NCBI RefSeq assembly: GCF_004327355.1
Contig: NZ_QJUM01000005.1
Location: 177,775-241,774 of the forward strand
DNA length: 64,000 nt
Direction of reading: 5' to 3'
Source of the DNA: Phytopseudomonas dryadis
Lineage (GTDB): Bacteria; Pseudomonadota; Gammaproteobacteria; Pseudomonadales; Pseudomonadaceae
A program made the position numbers and the translations under genes. The notes below the pieces were generated by a model. That model was not told the DNA's origin, did not search any database, and saw nothing but the letters and a program-made list of their open reading frames with translations. This document shows positions 50,160 to 60,741 of this stretch, piece by piece; position 1 is the stretch's first letter, and each line of letters opens with the position of its first letter.

Positions 50160-51449
50160 CTACGGCGAAGCGATGACGGGCTCCCGCTCGTCACCCTGGT
50201 TATCGTTGTCGGGGCCGTTGTCGTCGTCCGGCGGCGGGGCGTCGGGCATCAGCTCCAGCACGGTATGGCTGGTGCGCAACATCGGCATGAAGTGCGCCTG
50301 CTCGCCGGCGACCAAGTCGCTGACGTGGCGCAGGCGGTAGAAGGTGTAGGCCGCCAGCAGGCCCAGGGTGGCGGCGAAATACAGCGGCAGCGCGGCCGCG
50401 CCGATGTATTGCATCAGTACGCCGGCGAGCAGCGGTCCGCACACCGAGCCGATGCCATTGACCATCAGCAGGCTGCTGGAGCCGGAAAGGATTTCGTCGC
50501 TGTGCAACTGGTCGATCAATTGCGCCACGGCGATGGGGTAGATGGCGAAGGACAGCCCGCCGAAGACGAACATCAGCCCCAGCAGCAGGCGACCGGCCGG
50601 CAGCAGGCTCATCAGCAGGGACACCAGCACGGCCGCGGACACCACCCAGAGCAGCACCCAGCGGCGGTCATGGCTATCGGAAAAACGGCCGATCGGCCAT
50701 TGCAGCAGGGCGCCGCCGAGAATGGTGGCGCTCATCATCAGGCCGACGCCGGTGGCGTCGAAGCCGTTGAGGCTGGCATACACCGGCGCCATGCCCCAGA
50801 ACGCGCCGAGCGCCAGGCCCGAGAGGCCGGCCGCGGCGATGGACAGCGGGGCGATGCCGACGATCTGGCGCAGGTTGGTGTGCAGGCTCTCCGGCACGCT
50901 GGGCTGCGCCTGGCGGGTCAGGGTGATGGGCATCAGGGCGGCGCTGATCAGCATCGCCGCCAGGGCGAAGAGCAGGAAGTCGCTGGGATCGGCCAGGTTG
51001 AGCAACTGCTGCGCGGCGGCCAGGGCGCCGAGGTTGACGGCCATGTACACGGCGAACATCTGCCCGCGTTTGTCGTTGGGCACCTGGGCGTTGAGCCAGC
51101 TCTCGATGACCATGTACAGGCTGACCAGGGCCAGGCCGTAGAGCACGCGCAGGCCCAGCCACACCCAGGGATCGACGATCAGGACGTGGAGCAGGGCGGT
51201 GATGGCGGCGAGGGCGGCGCAAAAGGAGAACGCACGGATATGCCCAACGCGCCGGACCAGCGGAATCGCCAGCCAGGTGCCGAGGAGAAAACCGACGAAG
51301 TACCCGGACATGATCAGGCCGAGCATCCCGGTGGAGTAGCCTTCGGCGACACCACGCAGGGTCAGTAGCGTATTGAGCAGACCGTTGCCGAGCAGGAGTA
51401 ATGCAACCCCACCCAGCAACGAGCTGATAGGGGCAATCAAGGACCACAT
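50160..51449 (-). CDS. MFS transporter (YcaD-like)
   Basis: A 429-residue inner-membrane protein with twelve predicted helices. The N-terminal half shows MSGYFVGFLLGTWLAIPLVRRVGHIRAF, the MFS motif A region between helices 2 and 3, and VIESWLNAQVPNDKRGQMFA, characteristic of the YcaD-type subgroup. The C-terminal 35 residues are acidic and disordered (DDDNGPDNDNQGDERE). The substrate is unknown. It is transcribed alone toward ggpPS, from the AT-rich region at 51515-51580. Confidence 0.88.
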   Translation of the reverse strand: MWSLIAPISSLLGGVALLLLGNGLLNTLLTLRGVAEGYSTGMLGLIMSGYFVGFLLGTWLAIPLVRRVGHIRAFSFCAALAAITALLHVLIVDPWVWLGLRVLYGLALVSLYMVIESWLNAQVPNDKRGQMFAVYMAVNLGALAAAQQLLNLADPSDFLLFALAAMLISAALMPITLTRQAQPSVPESLHTNLRQIVGIAPLSIAAAGLSGLALGAFWGMAPVYASLNGFDATGVGLMMSATILGGALLQWPIGRFSDSHDRRWVLLWVVSAAVLVSLLMSLLPAGRLLLGLMFVFGGLSFAIYPIAVAQLIDQLHSDEILSGSSSLLMVNGIGSVCGPLLAGVLMQYIGAAALPLYFAATLGLLAAYTFYRLRHVSDLVAGEQAHFMPMLRTSHTVLELMPDAPPPDDDNGPDNDNQGDEREPVIASP

Positions 51450-51514
51450 GGCGAACTACCCTAGGGAACTATGCCAGTGATGGCAAGCAGGAAGCGCGCC
51501 AGCTTGAGTGGTGG

Positions 51515-51580
51515 TTTTTGCATAACTTATTGAATTTTAAGGTTTATTTTTATCGATAAACGGTCTTTGAATTTTTTCTG
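51515..51580. promoter_or_regulatory. AT-rich promoter region of the MFS gene
   Basis: A pronounced AT-rich stretch in an otherwise GC-rich region, containing the perfect 12-bp palindrome TTTATCGATAAA (51549-51560). It lies 65-130 bp upstream of the MFS start and downstream of phhB. It is likely a promoter with an operator; the regulator is unknown. Confidence 0.45.
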
Positions 51581-51651
51581 GCAGTTGAAGGCACCAGCCC
51601 GGTGCAGTGCCTCAGGTTTTTTCCCGTTGATGGGCCTCGCTTGGGCGATGT

Positions 51652-52008
51652 TCAACTGCGGCCCTCGGCCCGTTCGGCGAGCTGATCGGTGCGTGCGGCC
51701 ATGATGAAATCGTTGCGGTGCAGGCCCTTGATCGAGTGGCTCCACCAGGTCACGGTGACCTTGCCCCACTCGGTGAGCAGGGCGGGGTGATGGTTCTCCG
51801 CTTCGGCGATCCCGCCCACCGCGTTGGTGAAGACCAGGGCCTGTTTGAACGTGCGGAAGCGGTAGGCGCGTTCGAGTTGCCTTACGCCGTCGCGTACTTC
51901 GCAGCGCCAGTCGGGAAGCTGCCCTAGCAGTTCGGCCAGTTCGGCATCGCTGACTGGGCGTGCGTCGGCGTTGCAGGCCTCGCAGGTGGCTTTGGATAGA
52001 TGGGTCAT
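51652..52008 (-). CDS. phhB: Pterin-4a-carbinolamine dehydratase
   Basis: A 118-residue dehydratase recycling the 4a-hydroxytetrahydropterin formed by phenylalanine hydroxylase. The signature [19 protein letters not shown] is present with its paired histidines, and [17 protein letters not shown] follows. The ATG at 52008 has GGAG upstream; the longer frame is unlikely. It is encoded downstream of phhA on the same strand, 138 bp apart with a REP element in between, as in the phh operon of P. aeruginosa. Confidence 0.95.
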   Translation of the reverse strand: MTHLSKATCEACNADARPVSDAELAELLGQLPDWRCEVRDGVRQLERAYRFRTFKQALVFTNAVGGIAEAENHHPALLTEWGKVTVTWWSHSIKGLHRNDFIMAARTDQLAERAEGRS

Positions 52009-52075
52009 GAAAGGCTCCGGCAGTGGGTGGTCAAGACTATGAGTGCGTCCCGCGAATCGCACGAATGACGCATCG

Positions 52076-52137
52076 TGTAGGAGCCCGCTTGCGGGCGATC
52101 GCTTTACGGCCAACGCATCGCCCGCAAGCGGGCCGTG
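52076..52137. repeat. Twin REP element between phhA and phhB
   Basis: Two inverted REP units with perfect 17-bp complementary arms (52083-52099 and 52117-52133, GCCCGCTTGCGGGCGAT and complement). This is the common Pseudomonas REP sequence; a single unit occurs at 55827. It may affect the phhA/phhB expression ratio. Confidence 0.85.
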
Positions 52138-52146
52138 CTTCTCTCA

Positions 52147-52932
52147 TCACGCCGCCCTGGGTGGGAACTTCGGCGGATGCAGGCCCAGGCGCATCGCCTC
52201 CCGTACATGGGCCATGAGGTCTTCCCGGGCCAGGGCGAACAGCCGTTGCAGATCCGCCAGGACGAAGTACAGCGGTTGCAGGATGTCGATACGGTAGGGC
52301 GTACGCATGGTTTCCACCGGATCGAACGGCAAGTGTTCGGGGTCTCCGGATAAACAGTACACCGCTTCCTTGGGCGACGAGAGAATGCCGCCGCCGTAGA
52401 TGCGCCGTCCGGCAGGTGTGTCGAGCAGGCCGAACTCGATGGTCATCCAGTACAACCGGGCGAGAAACACGCGCTCCTGGGGGCTGGCAGCCAGGCCCAG
52501 GCGACCATAGGTGTGAGTGAATTCGGCGAACCAGGGATTGGTCAGCAATGGGCAGTGGCCGAACACCTCGTGAAAGATATCCGGCTCCTGCAGGTAGTCC
52601 AGTTCCGCTTGTGTGCGGATGAAAGTGGCCACCGGAAATTGCCGGTTGGCGAGCAGCTCGAAGAAGCGCTGGAACGGGATCAGTGCCGGTACCTGAGCGA
52701 CTTGCCAGCCGGTCGCGGCGTGCAACACGCGATTGATGTCAGGCAGTTGAGGAATTCGATCACGGGGTAGGGCGAGTCTGTCGAGGCCGTCGAGGTAGGG
52801 TTGGCAGGCTCGTGACTCGATCACCTCGAGTTGACGCTCGATCAGCGTCTGCCAGGTGCGATGCTCGACCTCGTCATAGTGGATAAAGCCGCTCGCGTCA
52901 GGCTGCCTGGCGAGGTACTGGCTGGCTTTCAT
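52147..52932 (-). CDS. phhA: Phenylalanine 4-hydroxylase
   Basis: A 261-residue pterin-dependent iron enzyme converting phenylalanine to tyrosine. The iron ligands are H121 and H126 (DIFHEVFGHCPLL) and E166 (YWMTIEFGLL), the same positions as in characterised Pseudomonas and Chromobacterium enzymes. The ATG at 52932 has GGGAG about nine bases upstream. The gene is divergent from phhR, its activator, and precedes phhB. Confidence 0.97.
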   Translation of the reverse strand: MKASQYLARQPDASGFIHYDEVEHRTWQTLIERQLEVIESRACQPYLDGLDRLALPRDRIPQLPDINRVLHAATGWQVAQVPALIPFQRFFELLANRQFPVATFIRTQAELDYLQEPDIFHEVFGHCPLLTNPWFAEFTHTYGRLGLAASPQERVFLARLYWMTIEFGLLDTPAGRRIYGGGILSSPKEAVYCLSGDPEHLPFDPVETMRTPYRIDILQPLYFVLADLQRLFALAREDLMAHVREAMRLGLHPPKFPPRAA

Positions 52933-53017
52933 CTGGCGATCTCCCTGGCGCATGCTGAGTGTAGATACCGTCTTGATCCTTGGTTCGCGAGAGCCCGTTC
53001 GGAGTCGGCGGGTTCGC

Positions 53018-53110
53018 CTGCAGAAGCGTCGACCTCGGCGCGAAACGATTGCAGCCTTATCGCGCATCCACATCGTTCACGCCATTCGCCGCGAGGCGCG
53101 GCTCCTGCAG
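53018..53110 (-). repeat. Palindromic element, short copy F
   Basis: CTGCAGAAGCGTCGACCTCGG and GCGAGGCGCGGCTCCTGCAG face each other around a variable middle, in the same orientation as copy E at 34991. Confidence 0.65.
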
Positions 53111-53245
53111 ACGCCTAGTCATCCTTCGCACTTATCGCTGGCCCGGCCCGAGTCATCGGGTGCCGTGCTTGCCTCAAGCATGTCGCAGGCTGAATGTTTC
53201 GTGAGGGGCGTGCTCAAGCCAGTTAACCGCCATGCGCGCCATTTT

Positions 53246-53263
53246 CGTAAAGAAAGGATTACG
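53246..53263. promoter_or_regulatory. PhhR/TyrR-type box
   Basis: CGTAAA-GAAAGG-ATTACG fits the TyrR box TGTAAA-N6-TTTACA with matching GTAA/TTAC cores and exact spacing. It is 85 bp upstream of the phhR start, so it may serve autoregulation or, at a distance, phhA activation. Confidence 0.55.
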
Positions 53264-53348
53264 TCGCGCGCAAAGCATTGTCGTGGGCTCAGTCGAATCC
53301 ACTAGACTGGCAAGAAACCTTGACGAAAAAACAACAAGAGCGACCGTC

Positions 53349-54905
<1,557 letters not shown>

Positions 54906-54925
54906 TGGGCCGTAGCCGCTAGGCT

Positions 54926-55813
54926 TCAGCTTCCCGGCAGGAGCGTGGCGATCAGCGCCCGCACGCTGCCGGGCAGCGCTTCCAGGTCGCGCACCAGGAT
55001 GCTGCGTTCGCGCACGGCCCAGGGTTCGTCCAGTTCGATGGTGGTCAGTTGCATGGTGCGGCGGTGCCGGCTGGCGGCGGACTCGGGGATGATGCCGATA
55101 CCGACGTTGGCCTCGACCATGCGGCAGATGGCTTCGAAGCTGGACATCTGGATGCGCAGCGACAGCGTACCGCCCAGGGTTTCCACGTGTTCGCGCAGGA
55201 AGCTCAGCAGGGTGCTGCCTTCGTGCAGGCCGATGTGCTGGTATTGCAGGGTGTCGCGCAGGCTGACCCGCTCGCGATCCGCCAGCGGGTGGCCATGCGG
55301 CACCACCAGCACCAGGCGGTCGGTGCTGAAGTGCAGGGCCTGCAGGCCGGTGGCCTCCACCGGCCCGGCGATGATGCCCAGATCCGCGCCGCCATCGAGC
55401 ACGCCGCGGACGATGTCGCGGCTCAGGCGTTCCTGCAGGTCCACCGTGACCCCGGGGCGTGCGGCGAGGAAGCCGGCCAGTATTTCCGGCAGGAATTCGG
55501 TCACCGCGGTGGTGTTGGCGAAGATGCGGATATGCCCCGCCGAGTCGCTGCCGTATTCGGTGAATTCGCTTTTCAGGTAATCGACCTGGCGCATGATCAG
55601 CCGCGCATGCTGCAGCAGGCGCTGACCGGCGGGGGTCAGTTCCACGCCGCGGCTGTCGCGGTACAGCAGGCGGGTGTCGAGCTGGCCTTCCAGGGCCTTG
55701 ATCCTGGCGCTGGCGGCCGCGGGCGAGAGCGCGGCGCGGCGCGCGCCCTGGGTCAGGCTCGGCGATTCGGCGATATGGATGAAGAGGCGCAGGTCGGGCA
55801 GGTCGAAGTGCAT
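54926..55813 (-). CDS. LysR regulator of the itaconate operon
   Basis: A 295-residue LysR-type regulator: helix-turn-helix at the N-terminus (LFIHIAESPSLTQGARRAAL, then SPAAASARIKALE) and a C-terminal effector domain. It diverges from the itaconyl-CoA hydratase gene, the position of PA0877 (RipR/ItcR) in P. aeruginosa, which activates the operon with itaconate. I chose the ATG at 55813 (MHFDLPDLRLF); upstream in-frame codons cross a REP unit and are unlikely to be translated. Its binding site is probably one of the dyads between 55873 and 55922. Confidence 0.9.
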   Translation of the reverse strand: MHFDLPDLRLFIHIAESPSLTQGARRAALSPAAASARIKALEGQLDTRLLYRDSRGVELTPAGQRLLQHARLIMRQVDYLKSEFTEYGSDSAGHIRIFANTTAVTEFLPEILAGFLAARPGVTVDLQERLSRDIVRGVLDGGADLGIIAGPVEATGLQALHFSTDRLVLVVPHGHPLADRERVSLRDTLQYQHIGLHEGSTLLSFLREHVETLGGTLSLRIQMSSFEAICRMVEANVGIGIIPESAASRHRRTMQLTTIELDEPWAVRERSILVRDLEALPGSVRALIATLLPGS

Positions 55814-55826
55814 GGCAGCCTGTCTC

Positions 55827-55852
55827 GGTAGGAGCCCGCTTGCGGGCGATCT
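55827..55852. repeat. Single REP unit
   Basis: GTAGGAGCCCGCTTGCGGGCGATCT, the same REP type as the twin at 52076. It lies 14 bases upstream of the LysR gene start. Confidence 0.8.
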
Positions 55853-55872
55853 GAAGTTAAGTCTGGCGTTCA

Positions 55873-55896
55873 GCATAACCGAACGCTGGCTTATGC
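55873..55896. promoter_or_regulatory. Candidate LysR operator of the itaconate operon
   Basis: GCATAA-N12-TTATGC forms a dyad of the size and AT content typical for LysR sites. A second dyad, GCTTAT...ATAAGC (55889-55922), overlaps it. Both lie in the divergent promoter, 70-95 bp before the hydratase gene. Confidence 0.5.
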
Positions 55897-55966
55897 AAAT
55901 GCAAATTCACAGAACGATAAGCGAATTGCATGCTGGCAGCACATAACAAGACAGCTGGAACCCACC

Positions 55967-56794
55967 ATGAGCGACTCTGCTTTTTCCGCCTGGATCGGTC
56001 GCACCGAAGAATCCCATGATCAACTGAGCCGCAACCTGGTCAAGCGCATCGCCGCGACCCTCGGCGAGGAGACGCCCGCCCATGGCGAGGCGCTGCCGCC
56101 GCTGTGGCACTGGGCGTTCTTCCAGGACCCCGTCGCCGAGAGCGGCCTGGGCAGCGATGGCCACCCGGCCCGGGGGGGCTTCCTGCCGCCGGCGGACAAT
56201 CGCAACCGCATGTGGGCCGGCGGTCGCGTGGAGTTCTTCGCGCCGCTGCGCGTCGGTGGCGAAGCCACCCGGGTCTCGACCATCACCCACATCAAGGAAA
56301 AGCACGGCCGCACCGGCGCGCTGCTGTTCGTCACCGTGCGCCACGATTACCAGCAGAACGGCGTCCTGGCCATCCGTGAAGAGCAGGACATCGTCTACCG
56401 CGAACCGAGCCCGCCCAAGAGCGGAGGGGGCGAAGCACTGCCGGCGGGCGACTGGCGCGAGGCCGTGGTGCCCAGCCCGACCCTGCTGTTCCGCTATTCC
56501 GCGGTGACCTTCAATGGCCACCGCATCCATTACGACTGGCCCTATGTCACCGGCACCGAAGGCTACGCCGGCCTGGTGGTGCACGGTCCGCTGATCGCCA
56601 CGCTCAACCTGCGCGCCTTCTGCCGCGCCAACCCGCAGACCCGCCTGCGCCGCTTCGCCTATCGCGGCGTGCGCCCGCTGATCGCGCCGCAGCCCTTCGA
56701 GGTGGCCGGGCGGATAACCGAGCCGGGCAAGGCGCAACTGTGGGCGGGCAACGAAGCCGGCATGGCCCAGCAGGCCGACGTGGAATTCGAATGA
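55967..56794 (+). CDS. ich: Itaconyl-CoA hydratase
   Basis: A 275-residue double hot-dog hydratase of the FAS1-N/MaoC type, adding water to itaconyl-CoA to give citramalyl-CoA. The sequence has LPPLWHWAFFQDPV and RNRMWAGGRVEFF, followed by the hydratase motif near SAVTFNGHRIHYDWPYV with the active-site histidine. Function is assigned mainly by synteny with PA0878 in the P. aeruginosa itaconate (rip) operon: LysR, hydratase, acyl-CoA dehydrogenase, PrpD-like, CoA-transferase, lyase. Mesaconyl-CoA hydratase is the main alternative by sequence alone. Confidence 0.88.
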   Translation: MSDSAFSAWIGRTEESHDQLSRNLVKRIAATLGEETPAHGEALPPLWHWAFFQDPVAESGLGSDGHPARGGFLPPADNRNRMWAGGRVEFFAPLRVGGEATRVSTITHIKEKHGRTGALLFVTVRHDYQQNGVLAIREEQDIVYREPSPPKSGGGEALPAGDWREAVVPSPTLLFRYSAVTFNGHRIHYDWPYVTGTEGYAGLVVHGPLIATLNLRAFCRANPQTRLRRFAYRGVRPLIAPQPFEVAGRITEPGKAQLWAGNEAGMAQQADVEFE

Positions 56795-56804
56795 CCGATG
56801 CCGA

Positions 56805-56890
56805 GTAGGGTGGATCACGCTCTACCGATCCACCAGGTGGCGTTTTGGTGGATGTAAAAAGCGACAGCTACACGCCCCGATCCACCCTAC
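56805..56890. repeat. Palindromic repeat in the itaconate operon, GTAGGGTGGATC type
   Basis: GTAGGGTGGATC (56805-56816) and its exact complement GATCCACCCTAC (56879-56890) bound an 86-bp segment containing further GATCCACCAGG/TGGTGGAT pairing. A shortened relative lies at 59494 in the same operon. Confidence 0.75.
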
Positions 56891-56924
56891 GGCTGAAGCA
56901 ACAAGAAGAATCGAGGAAATCAAG

Positions 56925-58088
56925 ATGACCCCGGAACAGAGCGAAGAACTGAATTTCATCCGCGAAGGCGTGCGTGGCCTGTGCGCCGAATTCCCCGCCG
57001 AATACTGGCGCAAGATCGACGAGGAAAAAGGCTTTCCGGAAGCCTTCGTCAAGGCGCTGACCGAAGCCGGCTGGCTCTCTGCGATGATCCCGGAAGAGTA
57101 CGGCGGTTCCGGCCTGGGCCTGGCCGAAGCCTCGGTGATCCTCGAGGAAGTGAACCGCTGCGGCGGCAACTCCGGCACCATCCACGGGCAGATGTACAAC
57201 ATGTTCACCCTGCTGCGTAACGGCAGCGATGAGCAGAAAAGCTACTACCTGCCGAAGCTGGCCAGCGGCGAGCTGCGCCTGCAGTCGATGGCGGTCACCG
57301 AGCCGACCACCGGCACCGATACCACCAGGATCAAGACCACGGCCGTGCGCAAGGGCGACAAGTACGTGGTCAACGGGCAGAAGGTGTGGATCTCGCGCGT
57401 CCAGCATTCCGACCTGATGATCCTGCTGGCGCGCACCACGCCGCTGGCCGAGGTGACGAAGAAGGTCGACGGCATGTCGATCTTCCTGGTCGACCTGCGC
57501 CAGGCCATCGGCAACGGCCTGACCGTGCAGCCGATCGCCAACATGGTCAACCACGAGACCAACGAGCTGTTCTTCGACAACCTGGAAATTCCTGCCAGCA
57601 GCCTGATCGGCGAAGAGGGCAAGGGCTTTCGCTACATCCTCGACGGCCTGAATGCCGAGCGTACCCTGATCGCCGCCGAGTGCATCGGCGATGGCCGCTG
57701 GTTCATCGAGAAAGCCAGCGCCTATGCCCGCGACCGCGAAGTGTTCGGTCGCCCCATCGGCCAGAACCAGGGCGTGCAGTTCCCCATCGCCAAGGCGCAT
57801 ATCGAGGTCGAGGCCGCCGACCTGATGCGCTGGCGCGCCTGCGAGCAGTATGACCGTGGCGAGAACGCCGGGGCCAGCGCCAACATGGCCAAGTACCTGG
57901 CCGCGGAAGCCTCCTGGGCGGCGGCCAACGTCTGCCTACAGACCCACGGTGGCTTCGGTTTCGCCTGCGAGTACGACGTCGAGCGCAAGTTCCGCGAGAC
58001 CCGTCTGTACCAGGTGGCGCCGATCTCCACCAACCTGATCATGTCCTATGTGGCCGAGCATCTGCTCGACCTGCCACGTTCGTTCTAA
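56925..58088 (+). CDS. Acyl-CoA dehydrogenase of the itaconate operon
   Basis: A 387-residue flavoprotein of the acyl-CoA dehydrogenase family (AVTEPTTGTDTTRIKTTA, VWISRVQHSDLMILLART, FGRPIGQNQGVQFPIAKAHI). The position that holds the catalytic Glu in most members (YEGT motif) reads VAPIS. E245 in GLNAERTLIA lies where isovaleryl-CoA dehydrogenase has its base. It corresponds to PA0879. The core route from itaconate to acetyl-CoA and pyruvate does not need it, so it may open the pathway to another substrate such as a methylsuccinyl-type acyl-CoA. The ATG follows GAGGAA. Confidence 0.88.
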   Translation: MTPEQSEELNFIREGVRGLCAEFPAEYWRKIDEEKGFPEAFVKALTEAGWLSAMIPEEYGGSGLGLAEASVILEEVNRCGGNSGTIHGQMYNMFTLLRNGSDEQKSYYLPKLASGELRLQSMAVTEPTTGTDTTRIKTTAVRKGDKYVVNGQKVWISRVQHSDLMILLARTTPLAEVTKKVDGMSIFLVDLRQAIGNGLTVQPIANMVNHETNELFFDNLEIPASSLIGEEGKGFRYILDGLNAERTLIAAECIGDGRWFIEKASAYARDREVFGRPIGQNQGVQFPIAKAHIEVEAADLMRWRACEQYDRGENAGASANMAKYLAAEASWAAANVCLQTHGGFGFACEYDVERKFRETRLYQVAPISTNLIMSYVAEHLLDLPRSF

Positions 58089-58106
58089 GGCCCGGGGGAC
58101 AATGAA

Positions 58107-59456
58107 ATGAGCCATACCCAAGCACTGGCCGCATTCCTCGCCGAGCTGCGTTACGACGATCTGCCAGGCAATGTGCTGGATCGCAGCGAAGAGCTGTTCC
58201 TCGACTGGCTCGGCTCCGCCCTGGCCAGCGAAGGGGCGCATCCCATTCCGCTGTTCGAGGCCTACGCCCGGAAGATGGGCCCGGCCGATGGCCCGGCGCG
58301 CATCCTGGTCAATGGCCGCGGCACCTCGGCGTACTTCGCCGCGCTGGTCAACGGCGCTTCCTCGCACCTGGTGGAGCAGGACGACCTGCACAACCGCTCG
58401 GTGCTGCACCCGGCCACCGTGGTGTTCCCGGCGGCCCTGGCCGCGGCGCAGGACCTGGGCAAGTCCGGTCGCGAGCTGCTGCTGGCCTCGGTGGCCGGCT
58501 ACGAGGCGGGCATCCGCATCGGCGAATTCCTCGGCCGCTCCCATTACCGCATCTTCCACACCACGGCCACGGTCGGCACCCTGGCCGCTGCCGTGGCGGT
58601 GGGCAAGCTGCTGGATTTCGACCAGAAACAGTTCGTCCACCTGCTCGGCAATGCCGGTACCCAGGCCGCCGGGCTGTGGGAGTTCCTGCGCGACGCCGCC
58701 GACTCCAAGCAACTGCACACCGCCAAGGCTGCCGCCGATGGCCTGCTGGCGGCGTATTTCACCGAGCAGGGGCTGAGCGGCGCGCAGAACATTCTGGAGG
58801 GCGAGCAGGGCATGGCTGCGGGCATGTCCAGCGATGCCGACCCGAGCAAACTGTCGGATCGCCTCGGCAGCCGCTGGGCGCTGGTGGAAACCTCGTTCAA
58901 GTTCCACGCCTCCTGTCGCCACACTCATCCGGCCGCCGATGCGCTGCTGGATCTGATGCAGCGCGAGGGTCTGCGCCATGGCGACATCGCACAAGTGATC
59001 ACCCATGTGCACCAGGGTGCCATCGATGTGCTCGGCCGTGTAGTGGTGCCGCAGACCGTGCACCAGGCCAAGTTCTCCATGAGCACCGTGCTTGGCCTGA
59101 TCGCCGTGCATGGCAAGGCCCAGCTCACCGAGTTCGAGAACCTGTCGCTCACCGATGAGGACGTCGCCAGGTTCCGCGACAAGGTCGGCATGCGCCTCGA
59201 TCCCGAGGTGGACGCTGCCTATCCGGCGCGCTGGCTGGGCCGGGTCGAGGTGCTCACCGGCGATGGCCGTACCCTGCGCGGTGCCATCGACGAGCCCAAG
59301 GGCGATCCGGGCAACACCCTCGACCGTGTCGAGCTGGAAGACAAGTTCCGTCGCCTGCTGGCCTTCGCCGGCAAGCGCAGCAGCGATGAGGCCGGCGAGC
59401 TGATCGCCAAGGTCTGGCGCCTGCGCGAGACGGACGACCTGAGCAACCTGGCCTGA
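58107..59456 (+). CDS. MmgE/PrpD family protein
   Basis: A 449-residue member of the MmgE/PrpD family, which includes 2-methylcitrate dehydratase and cis-aconitate decarboxylase (the itaconate-forming enzyme). The N-terminus FLDWLGSALASEGAHPIPLF and the segments SHLVEQDDLHNRSVLHPATVVFP and FKFHASCRHTHPAADAL are typical. It corresponds to PA0881 in the P. aeruginosa itaconate operon. Its reaction there is not established; a dehydratase or isomerase acting on a C5-C7 acid is plausible. It begins 18 bases after the acyl-CoA dehydrogenase stop. Confidence 0.88.
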   Translation: MSHTQALAAFLAELRYDDLPGNVLDRSEELFLDWLGSALASEGAHPIPLFEAYARKMGPADGPARILVNGRGTSAYFAALVNGASSHLVEQDDLHNRSVLHPATVVFPAALAAAQDLGKSGRELLLASVAGYEAGIRIGEFLGRSHYRIFHTTATVGTLAAAVAVGKLLDFDQKQFVHLLGNAGTQAAGLWEFLRDAADSKQLHTAKAAADGLLAAYFTEQGLSGAQNILEGEQGMAAGMSSDADPSKLSDRLGSRWALVETSFKFHASCRHTHPAADALLDLMQREGLRHGDIAQVITHVHQGAIDVLGRVVVPQTVHQAKFSMSTVLGLIAVHGKAQLTEFENLSLTDEDVARFRDKVGMRLDPEVDAAYPARWLGRVEVLTGDGRTLRGAIDEPKGDPGNTLDRVELEDKFRRLLAFAGKRSSDEAGELIAKVWRLRETDDLSNLA

Positions 59457-59493
59457 TGGCAGGGACGGACTTCTGCCATCGCCGACATTTTCC

Positions 59494-59519
59494 GGTGGAT
59501 CGATAAAGCGCGATCCACC
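59494..59519. repeat. Short palindrome of the GTGGATC family
   Basis: GGTGGATCG (59494-59502) and CGATCCACC (59511-59519) enclose ATAAAGCG and are followed by CTACGG. It is a reduced version of the element at 56805, just upstream of the CoA-transferase gene. Confidence 0.65.
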
Positions 59520-59538
59520 CTACGGAAAGGATCTGGAC

Positions 59539-60741
59539 ATGAACAACGCACAACAACCCCGGCCCCTCGACGGCATCACCGTGGTCAGCCTGGAACACGC
59601 CATTGCGGCGCCGTTCTGCACCCGCCAGCTTGCCGACATGGGCGCTCGGGTGATCAAGGTCGAGCGCCCCGGTAGCGGCGACTTCGCTCGCGGCTATGAC
59701 GAGCGTGTCAATGGCCTGGCTTCGCACTTCGTCTGGACCAACCGTTCCAAGGAAAGCCTGACCCTCGACCTCAAGCAGGACGGTGCCGGCGATGTACTCG
59801 ACAGCCTGCTGGAAAAGGCCGACGTGCTGGTACAGAACCTGGCACCGGGGGCGGCGGCGCGCATGGGCTTGTCGTTCGAGGCGCTGCACGAGCGTTTTCC
59901 CAAGCTGATTGTCTGCGACATTTCCGGCTACGGCGAAGGCGGCAGCTACGAGAAGAAAAAGGCCTACGACCTGCTGATCCAGAGCGAGGGCGGCTTCCTG
60001 TCGGTCACCGGCGGAGCAGACGACGATCAACTGGCCAAGGCCGGGTGCTCCATCGCCGATATCGCCGCCGGCATGTACGCCTACAGCAGCATCCTCTCGG
60101 CGTTGTTGCTGCGCGGCAAGACCGGCCTGGGCAGCCGCATCGACGTGAGCATGCTCGAGAGCCTGGTCGAGTGGATGGGCTATCCCCTGTATTACGCGTA
60201 CGACGGTGCCACGCCGCCGCCGCGTGCCGGGGCCGCTCACTCGACCATCTATCCCTACGGCCCGTTTCCCGCCGGCGACGGCGGCACGGTGATGCTCGGC
60301 CTGCAGAACGAGCGCGAATGGCAGGCCTTCTGCGAGCTGGTGCTGTTGCAGCCGCAGCTGGCGACCGATGAGCGTTTCTCGGCCAACTTCAAACGCTCGG
60401 CCAACCGCGAGGCGCTGCGCGCGATCATCGTCGAAACCTTCGCTGCGCTCAGCGCCGAACAGGTGATCGAACGCCTGGAACAGGCGCAGATCGCCAACGC
60501 CCACGTCAATGACATGGCCGGCGTCTGGGCCCACCCGCAGCTCAAGGCGCGCGACCGCTGGCGCCAGGTCGACAGCCCGGCCGGCACGCTGCCCGCACTA
60601 CTGCCGCCAGGCAGCAACAGCGCCTTCAGCCCACGCATGGATGCCGTACCCGGATTGGGCGAGCACACCGAGGCGTTGTTGGCGGAGCTGGGCTACGGCG
60701 CAGCGGCGATCGCCGGGCTGAAGGCCAGCGGTGCGGTCTGA
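59539..60741 (+). CDS. ict: Itaconate CoA-transferase
   Basis: A 400-residue class III (CaiB/BaiF) CoA-transferase moving CoA from succinyl-CoA to itaconate. Family motifs are VVSLEHAIAAPFCTRQLADMG, KVERPGSGDFAR, VWTNRSKESLTLDLK and the catalytic aspartate D144 in KKAYDLLIQSEGG. It corresponds to PA0882 (Ict/RipA). AAAGGA precedes the ATG. A 240-bp gap with a long perfect palindrome separates it from the lyase gene, so transcription through the operon may be modulated there. Confidence 0.9.
   Translation: MNNAQQPRPLDGITVVSLEHAIAAPFCTRQLADMGARVIKVERPGSGDFARGYDERVNGLASHFVWTNRSKESLTLDLKQDGAGDVLDSLLEKADVLVQNLAPGAAARMGLSFEALHERFPKLIVCDISGYGEGGSYEKKKAYDLLIQSEGGFLSVTGGADDDQLAKAGCSIADIAAGMYAYSSILSALLLRGKTGLGSRIDVSMLESLVEWMGYPLYYAYDGATPPPRAGAAHSTIYPYGPFPAGDGGTVMLGLQNEREWQAFCELVLLQPQLATDERFSANFKRSANREALRAIIVETFAALSAEQVIERLEQAQIANAHVNDMAGVWAHPQLKARDRWRQVDSPAGTLPALLPPGSNSAFSPRMDAVPGLGEHTEALLAELGYGAAAIAGLKASGAV

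Larger units (their letters stand above)
52933..53348. other. Divergent control region between phhA and phhR
   Basis: A 416-bp region holding a short palindromic element (53018-53110) and a TyrR-type box (53246-53263). The phhA promoter must lie left of the element and that of phhR right of it. No gene is supported. Confidence 0.6.
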
